NCBI GenBank assembly: GCA_946183755.1
Contig: CAMHCZ010000053.1
Span: forward strand, 1 to 10,716
Reading direction: 5' to 3'
DNA length: 10,716 nt
From: an uncultured bacterium
Lineage (GTDB): Bacteria; Bacteroidota; Bacteroidia; Bacteroidales; Paludibacteraceae
The notes under the pieces were generated by a model. It had not been told where the DNA came from. It was given only the letters and a program-made list of their open reading frames with translations, and did no database searches. Of this stretch, positions 6,120-10,716 are shown piece after piece (the first letter of the stretch is position 1; each line of letters opens with the position of its first letter). The position numbers were made by a program, and so were the translations under genes.

Positions 6120-7790
6120 ATGGAAAAGATAACCATCTACTGCAAGAACACGAAGACCAGCAAGCAATATGACATAGGCACAACAGCCGCCGAGGTGCTT
6201 GCCGACCAGGACATAGAGAACAAGGACGACATAATAGCCGCGCTGATAAACAACAAGTGCCAGACGCTGAGCTATGCGCTGTTCCACCCGAAGGACATAG
6301 AGTTCATCGACATGAAGAACTACTCCGGCAGGAAGATGTACATCGTGACCATCTGCATGATACTCTCCAAGGCAGTGCACGACCTGTATCCCGAAGCCGT
6401 GCTGCACATAGAGCACCCGATAGCCGACGGATACTACTGCAACATAACCAACCTGGGCGACAAGATGATAAACGAGGAGATGATAACCTCGATAAAAGTG
6501 AGGATGCAGGAGATAATAGCGCGCGACTACCCGATATTGAAGCACGAGGAGAAGAAAGAGAAGGTGATGGAGATGTTCAAGGGATTCGGCGAGAACGACC
6601 ATGTGATGATACTCGAGTCGCTGAACATGTGCTACGCCTACTACTACGAGATAGACGGATACTACGACGTGTACCTGAGCCCGCTGCTGTCATCGACAGG
6701 CAAGGTGCCGCTGTCGTTCGACCTGTTCAAATACCACCACGGAATGTTCCTGAACATAGCCTCGAAGAAAGACCCTTACAAGCAGGCGGAGTTCTACGAC
6801 CAGCCTAAGCTTTATAACGCATTCAAGCGCAACGTGGATCTGGACAACATAATAGGCATAAGAAACATAGGCGAGCTGAACAAAGCCAACAAGGAAGGCA
6901 AGCTGTTTGAACTTGTCAAAATAGCCGAGGCGCTGCACGAGAAGGAGATAGTCAGAATAGCCGACAAGATAGCGGACAACATAGAACTGAAGAAGTTCGT
7001 GATGATAAGCGGTCCGTCGTCGTCGGGCAAGACGACGTTCAGCAAACGTCTGAGCGTGCAGCTGCTGGCGTCGGGCATCAAGCCTATAACCATATCGCTG
7101 GACAACTACTTCGTGGAGCGCGACCGTACGCCTCGCGACGAGAACGGCGACTATGACTTCGAGTCGCTCTACGCGCTGGACATCGACTTCTTCAACCAGC
7201 AGCTGCAGGAGCTGCTCGAGGGCAAGGAAGTGAGCCTGCCGACATACAACTTCGAGACCGGCAAGCGCGTCTTCAAGGGCAACAAGGTGAGACTGAAAGA
7301 CAACAACATCGTGATGATGGAAGGCATACATGCCCTGAACCCGGCACTGACACCGAGCCTCAACGAGGACGAGAAGTTCAAGATCTACGTCTCGGCGCTG
7401 ACGACGATTTCGCTGACCAACCACAACTGGATATCGACAATCGACAACAGGCTCATACGCCGCATGGTGCGTGACTACAAGTACCGCGCAAACTCCGTGC
7501 AGGACACCATAAGCCGATGGAGGAGCGTGCGCCGCGGCGAGGACAAATGGATATTCCCGTTCCAGGAGAACGCCGACGTGATGTTCAACTCGGCGCTCAT
7601 CTTCGAACTGGCTGTGCTGAAAACCTACATAATGCCGCTGCTGCAGGAGGTGCCTAAGGACAGTCCGGAATATACCGAGGCAAACCGCATAATGAGACTG
7701 CTGACATGTATAAAGCCTATGTCCAACAGAGACTTGCCTTCGACTTCGCTGCTCAGGGAGTTCCTCGGCGGCAGCTCATTCAAATACTAA
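6120..7790 (+). CDS. Nucleoside (uridine-like) kinase with ThrRS-derived N-terminal region
   Basis: A 556-residue P-loop kinase of the phosphoribulokinase/uridine kinase family, predicted to phosphorylate a nucleoside, probably uridine or cytidine, in pyrimidine salvage in the cytoplasm. Residues 1 to about 65 look like a TGS domain. Residues 75 to about 220 resemble the second N-terminal domain of threonyl-tRNA synthetase (HPIADGYY at 99-106). The kinase half carries the Walker A motif GPSSSGKTT (298-306), the substrate-side DNYF (328-331) and an MMEGIHALNP strand. The length suits this Bacteroidota/Firmicutes fusion family and is much longer than E. coli Udk. ATG 6120 was chosen because the protein then begins MEKITIYCKN, directly at the first TGS strand; an upstream TTG at 6072 overlaps the promoter candidate. 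It is the first gene of the operon. The exact substrate cannot be read from the sequence. Confidence 0.92.
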   Translation: MEKITIYCKNTKTSKQYDIGTTAAEVLADQDIENKDDIIAALINNKCQTLSYALFHPKDIEFIDMKNYSGRKMYIVTICMILSKAVHDLYPEAVLHIEHPIADGYYCNITNLGDKMINEEMITSIKVRMQEIIARDYPILKHEEKKEKVMEMFKGFGENDHVMILESLNMCYAYYYEIDGYYDVYLSPLLSSTGKVPLSFDLFKYHHGMFLNIASKKDPYKQAEFYDQPKLYNAFKRNVDLDNIIGIRNIGELNKANKEGKLFELVKIAEALHEKEIVRIADKIADNIELKKFVMISGPSSSGKTTFSKRLSVQLLASGIKPITISLDNYFVERDRTPRDENGDYDFESLYALDIDFFNQQLQELLEGKEVSLPTYNFETGKRVFKGNKVRLKDNNIVMMEGIHALNPALTPSLNEDEKFKIYVSALTTISLTNHNWISTIDNRLIRRMVRDYKYRANSVQDTISRWRSVRRGEDKWIFPFQENADVMFNSALIFELAVLKTYIMPLLQEVPKDSPEYTEANRIMRLLTCIKPMSNRDLPSTSLLREFLGGSSFKY

Positions 7791-7796
7791 GAGAAT

Positions 7797-8159
7797 ATGG
7801 AATTAGTATCGACACACATAGTGCTGAACGACGACATCGGAGTGAGGGGAAACCTGTACGGAGGCAAGCTCATGGCATGGATAGACGACGCGTCGTCGGC
7901 TTATGCGAGAGAGGTGATAAAAAGCCCGAACACAGTGACTCTGAAAGTGTCGGAATGCTTGTTTCTGAAGCCTTCGAAGCTCAATAACATAATAAAACTC
8001 TACTGCGAGACAGTGAAGATAGGCATAACAAGCATAACCGTGAAAGTGGAGGCGAGAAGGTGCGACGTGACGCAAGGAGACGAAGAGGTGGTATGCACCA
8101 CAGAGGTGACTCTCGTGCAGATAGACGAGGACGGACGCCCATGCGCCATAAAAAAGTAA
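7797..8159 (+). CDS. Acyl-CoA thioesterase, hotdog fold (YciA/BFIT-like)
   Basis: A 120-residue single-domain hotdog protein. The family signature GNLYGGKLMAWIDDAS (residues 18-33) matches the GG-x-LM-x-x-x-D core of YciA/BFIT-type acyl-CoA thioesterases; an aspartate there (D30 or D31) is the likely catalytic acid. The expected reaction is hydrolysis of an acyl-CoA to free acid and CoA; chain-length preference cannot be told. The second half (SITVKVEARRC, EVVCTTEVTLVQID) fits the long beta strands of the fold. Six bases separate its ATG from the kinase stop, so it is probably co-transcribed. Length and start agree with family members, which act as dimers of hotdogs or higher assemblies. Confidence 0.88.
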   Translation: MELVSTHIVLNDDIGVRGNLYGGKLMAWIDDASSAYAREVIKSPNTVTLKVSECLFLKPSKLNNIIKLYCETVKIGITSITVKVEARRCDVTQGDEEVVCTTEVTLVQIDEDGRPCAIKK

Positions 8160-8188
8160 TGAACAACAAAAAAAAGACAAGATAAATT

Positions 8189-9643
8189 ATGTCACAGCAA
8201 GGACTAAAACAGACGCAGACGCTGCAGCAGAAAATGTCGCCGCAGCAGATACAGATGATTAAGCTCATCGAGGTGACCGGACTTGAACTCAAGGACAAGA
8301 TAGAGCAGGAGATACAGGAGAATCCGGCTCTGGAGGAGGGCGAGGAGCAGGACGAAATGTCCAATGAGGAAATGGAGGACAACAGCGACGACAAGGAGCT
8401 GATAAGAGACGATGTGGACTTTGAGGAATATATGGACGGCGACGACATACCGGACTATAAGCTGAACATAAACAACAAAAGCCGCGACGAGCAGAAGGAG
8501 AGCGTGCCTTTCTCAGTAGGCTCGACTTTCCACGACTATCTGTCGGACCAGCTGAACCTGCGCCAACTGAGCGAAGAAGACAAGAAAATAGCCGAGTTCA
8601 TAATCGGCAACATAGACGACGGCGGATACCTGAGAAGAGACGCCGAGTCGATGGCTGACGACATAGCATTCCAGACCGGAGAGGAGATAAAAGTCGAGAA
8701 AATAGAAAGCCTGATAAAGGTGGTGCAGGAACTCGACCCGGCAGGAGTAGGAACCACGACGCTGCAGGAATGTCTGATGGTGCAGCTGAAAAGAAAAGCA
8801 TCGACCGAAAGCATCGAGACAGCGAGAAAGATAATAGGCAACTGCTTCGAACTATTCACAAAAAAACGCTACGACAACATAAAGAAAAGGCTGAACATAG
8901 ACAATGATGCTCTGAAAGAGGCTATCAACGAGATAGTGAAGCTGAACCCTAAGCCTGGAGCGAGCTTTGGCAACCTGATAGAAAGCAATGTGCAGCACAT
9001 AACTCCGGACTTCATACTCGACGTGGAGAACGGCGAGCCTGTGGTGACGCTCAACGACAGCGAGATACCGCCTTTGAGGATAAGCAAGACATACAAGGAA
9101 ATGTTCGAGGACTACTCCAAAAACAAGGAGCAGAACAAGGAAATGAAGGACGCTGTGATGTTCGTCAAGCAGAAAATAGACTCGGCAAAGTGGTTCATAG
9201 ACGCGCTGAAGCAGAGAAACAACACGATGTTCCTCGTCATGTCCACGATAGTGAAGCTGCAGAAGGAATTCTTCCTGAAAGGCGACGAGAACTGCCTACG
9301 CCCGCTCATACTCAAGGACGTGGCTGAAATAACCGGACTCGACATCTCCACAATATCACGAGTAAGCAACAGCAAGTACATACAGACAGAGTTCGGACTA
9401 TATCCGCTCAAATACTTCTTCTCGGAGTCAATGCAGAAGGAGAACGGCGAGGAAGTGTCGTCGAGAGCCATAAAGAGCATACTGAAAGAGTGCATAGACA
9501 ACGAGGACAAGAACAATCCGATAAAGGACGAGGCTCTGATGGAGATACTCAAAGAGAAAGGCTTCATAATAGCCCGTAGAACAGTGGCCAAGTACAGAGA
9601 ACAGCTGGGCATACCAGTGGCAAGATTAAGAAAAGAGATATGA
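8189..9643 (+). CDS. rpoN: RNA polymerase sigma-54 factor
   Basis: A 484-residue sigma-54, which directs RNA polymerase to -24/-12 promoters and needs an AAA+ activator to open DNA. Residues 1-50 form the Gln/Leu-rich activator-interacting region (LKQTQTLQQKMSPQQIQMIK, ending in the typical QENPALE). Residues 50-95 are a strongly acidic linker. The core-binding domain follows (QLNLRQLSEEDKKIAEFIIGNID, then ELDPAGVGTTTLQECL). The C-terminal part has the helix-turn-helix (LKDVAEITGLDISTISRVSNSKYI) and the RpoN box ARRTVAKYRE (462-471), which is fully conserved. No domain is missing, so it should be functional. The usual proteobacterial neighbours (lptB, hpf, ptsN) are absent. Its TGA overlaps the next start (ATGA), suggesting translational coupling. 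I see no sigma-54 promoter in the window's intergenic regions. Confidence 0.97.
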   Translation: MSQQGLKQTQTLQQKMSPQQIQMIKLIEVTGLELKDKIEQEIQENPALEEGEEQDEMSNEEMEDNSDDKELIRDDVDFEEYMDGDDIPDYKLNINNKSRDEQKESVPFSVGSTFHDYLSDQLNLRQLSEEDKKIAEFIIGNIDDGGYLRRDAESMADDIAFQTGEEIKVEKIESLIKVVQELDPAGVGTTTLQECLMVQLKRKASTESIETARKIIGNCFELFTKKRYDNIKKRLNIDNDALKEAINEIVKLNPKPGASFGNLIESNVQHITPDFILDVENGEPVVTLNDSEIPPLRISKTYKEMFEDYSKNKEQNKEMKDAVMFVKQKIDSAKWFIDALKQRNNTMFLVMSTIVKLQKEFFLKGDENCLRPLILKDVAEITGLDISTISRVSNSKYIQTEFGLYPLKYFFSESMQKENGEEVSSRAIKSILKECIDNEDKNNPIKDEALMEILKEKGFIIARRTVAKYREQLGIPVARLRKEI

Positions 9644-10272
9644 TGAAAATAGCCGCAAAAGCCATATCATACTTGTTTCATCCGCTGATGACAGGCACAT
9701 ACTGCATCATGCTCATGTTTCTGACGCTCGGTCCGAACAGCATAGGCCGAATGATAGAGTACAAGATAGCGGTCACGCTGAGCATGTTCTTCACCACGTT
9801 CGTAGTGCCGGCTCTCACTTTCTTGGTAATGAAAAAGAAGAGGATGATAACCGACTTGGAGATGAGCGACCGCAGAGAGCGCACGCTGCCTTACATATAC
9901 ACACTGCTGTGCTACGCCATAGCCATATACACGATGCACTCCATGCTGGTGCCATACTACGTATTGTGTATGTTGGGTGCAGGAGTCGTGGCCATGGCGG
10001 TGATGTGTCTCGTGAACCATTTCTGGAAGATAAGCGCACACTGCTGCGGTATGGGCGCGCTGACGGGATTCCTGTTCGTGCAGCAACTGTCGTACGCAGC
10101 CGACTTTTCGCTGCCTATATGCTTCATAATACTGCTTTCGGGAGCAGTGGCGTCGGCGAGAGTTTACCTAAAGGCACACACTCTGATGCAGACATTGGCA
10201 GGATATCTGACAGGATTCTCGTTCATATTCATATCAGGAATAATAGGTTTCTTGATATTCTTCAACCTGTAA
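9640..10272 (+). CDS. PAP2-like integral membrane phosphatase family protein
   Basis: A 210-residue, very hydrophobic protein with about six predicted membrane segments (roughly 13-31, 43-64, 83-103, 106-128, 140-172, 186-208). Traces of the three PAP2 motifs are visible: an Arg-rich DRRERTLP (77-84) where the first motif should be, S-A-H (132-134) for the second, and A-R-x5-H-x3-Q (173-184) for the third. R174 and H180 would be the phosphate-binding arginine and nucleophile; Q184 replaces the usual Asp, as in HTxxQ forms of dolichyl-diphosphatase-like proteins. A role in dephosphorylating a lipid (pyro)phosphate is plausible but not shown, since the first motif is poor. The start may be ATG 9640, which overlaps the rpoN stop, or ATG 9643. 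Confidence 0.75.
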   Translation: MMKIAAKAISYLFHPLMTGTYCIMLMFLTLGPNSIGRMIEYKIAVTLSMFFTTFVVPALTFLVMKKKRMITDLEMSDRRERTLPYIYTLLCYAIAIYTMHSMLVPYYVLCMLGAGVVAMAVMCLVNHFWKISAHCCGMGALTGFLFVQQLSYAADFSLPICFIILLSGAVASARVYLKAHTLMQTLAGYLTGFSFIFISGIIGFLIFFNL

Positions 10273-10279
10273 AAAAGAA

Positions 10280-10716
10280 ATGGAAAACGACGATATAAGA
10301 TTCATGAAAATGGCTCTCGACGAAGCGAAGAAAGCCATGGAAATGGACGAAGTGCCTATAGGAGCCGTGATAGTGAGCAACGGAATAATCATAGCCCGCG
10401 CGCATAACTACACCGAGCACCTGACCGACATAACAGCTCACGCCGAGATGCAAGCCATAACGGCTGCGTCAAGCAAACTCGGTGGCAAATATCTGACCGA
10501 CTGCACAATCTACGTCACTGTAGAGCCATGCGTCATGTGTGCTGGAGCGCTCGGATGGGCGCAGATAGGCAGGGTAGTCTATGGCGCCGACGACGATAAA
10601 AGAGGCTACAGAAAATTCGCGCCTAACGCTCTGCATGTGAAGACCAAGGTGGAAAGCGGAGTAATGAAAGAGGAGTGTGCGGCGCTTATGAGCAGCTTCT
10701 TTAAACAGAAAAGAAA
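10280..10716 (+). CDS. tadA: tRNA-specific adenosine deaminase, last residues cut by window edge
   Basis: The ATG at 10280 opens a frame with no stop up to the window end (145 codons). This is close to the family's usual length, so only a few residues are probably missing. It is a cytidine-deaminase-fold zinc enzyme: H54-A-E56 (HAEMQAI) gives the zinc ligand and the proton-shuttle glutamate, and P83-C84-x2-C87 (EPCVMCAGAL) gives the two zinc cysteines. The VVYGADD-K-RG stretch and the C-terminal EECAALMSSFF helix fit TadA better than cytosine or guanine deaminases. TadA converts A34 to inosine in tRNA-Arg(ACG), allowing decoding of CGU/CGC/CGA. It starts 7 bases after the membrane-protein stop, at the end of the visible operon. 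Confidence 0.93.
   Translation, partial: MENDDIRFMKMALDEAKKAMEMDEVPIGAVIVSNGIIIARAHNYTEHLTDITAHAEMQAITAASSKLGGKYLTDCTIYVTVEPCVMCAGALGWAQIGRVVYGADDDKRGYRKFAPNALHVKTKVESGVMKEECAALMSSFFKQKR

Noticed and set aside
6066..7424. Long antisense frames opposite the kinase gene (6066-6602, 6690-7424)
   Set aside because: They mirror the codon composition of the real gene. Their Val/Tyr/Leu/Arg-rich products match no domain and the sense strand has a clear enzyme.

Overview
The window looks like a chromosomal segment of a Bacteroidales (Bacteroidota) bacterium. The evidence is a BspA-type leucine-rich-repeat surface protein, a very large secreted protein with a C-terminal domain resembling Bacteroidota secretion/sorting domains, promoter candidates of the Bacteroidota TAnnTTTG type, weak or absent Shine-Dalgarno sequences, and a uridine-kinase-like protein with a ThrRS-like N-terminus that is typical of this phylum. 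I cannot name the genus.

Left half, minus strand (1-5566): two predicted exported proteins lie in tandem. The gene at 1673-5566 encodes a 1,297-residue protein made of a signal peptide, a basic linker, nine divergent modules of about 103-141 residues and a C-terminal domain. It ends at a clear intrinsic terminator (1581-1621). Next, reading leftwards, is a BspA-like LRR protein that starts at 1388 and runs off the left edge. It has its own promoter candidate and a perfect 19-bp palindrome in its leader.

Middle (5567-6119): about 550 bp of AT-rich intergenic DNA separates the surface genes from a divergent housekeeping operon. It has promoter candidates for both sides. It also has two good intrinsic terminators, and possibly a third, that all point leftwards although no convincing leftward gene lies upstream of them. 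This is the least explained part of the window and could hold a small RNA or a very small gene.

Right half, plus strand (6120-10716): five tightly packed genes form an apparent operon. They are a nucleoside (uridine-like) kinase with a ThrRS-derived N-terminus, a hotdog-fold acyl-CoA thioesterase, sigma-54 (rpoN), a PAP2-like integral membrane protein, and the tRNA adenosine deaminase tadA, cut by the right edge. Gaps are 6, 29, -4 and 7 bp, so co-transcription is likely. The products act in unrelated processes (nucleotide salvage, acyl-CoA hydrolysis, transcription, membrane lipid-phosphate chemistry, tRNA wobble editing), so the operon reads as a growth-linked housekeeping cluster and not a pathway.

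I found no tRNA, rRNA, CRISPR array, transposase or phage gene. I do not see a clearly new multi-gene system. The best leads are the unexplained leftward terminators, the LRR-gene palindrome, and the tandemly expanding modules of the large secreted protein.
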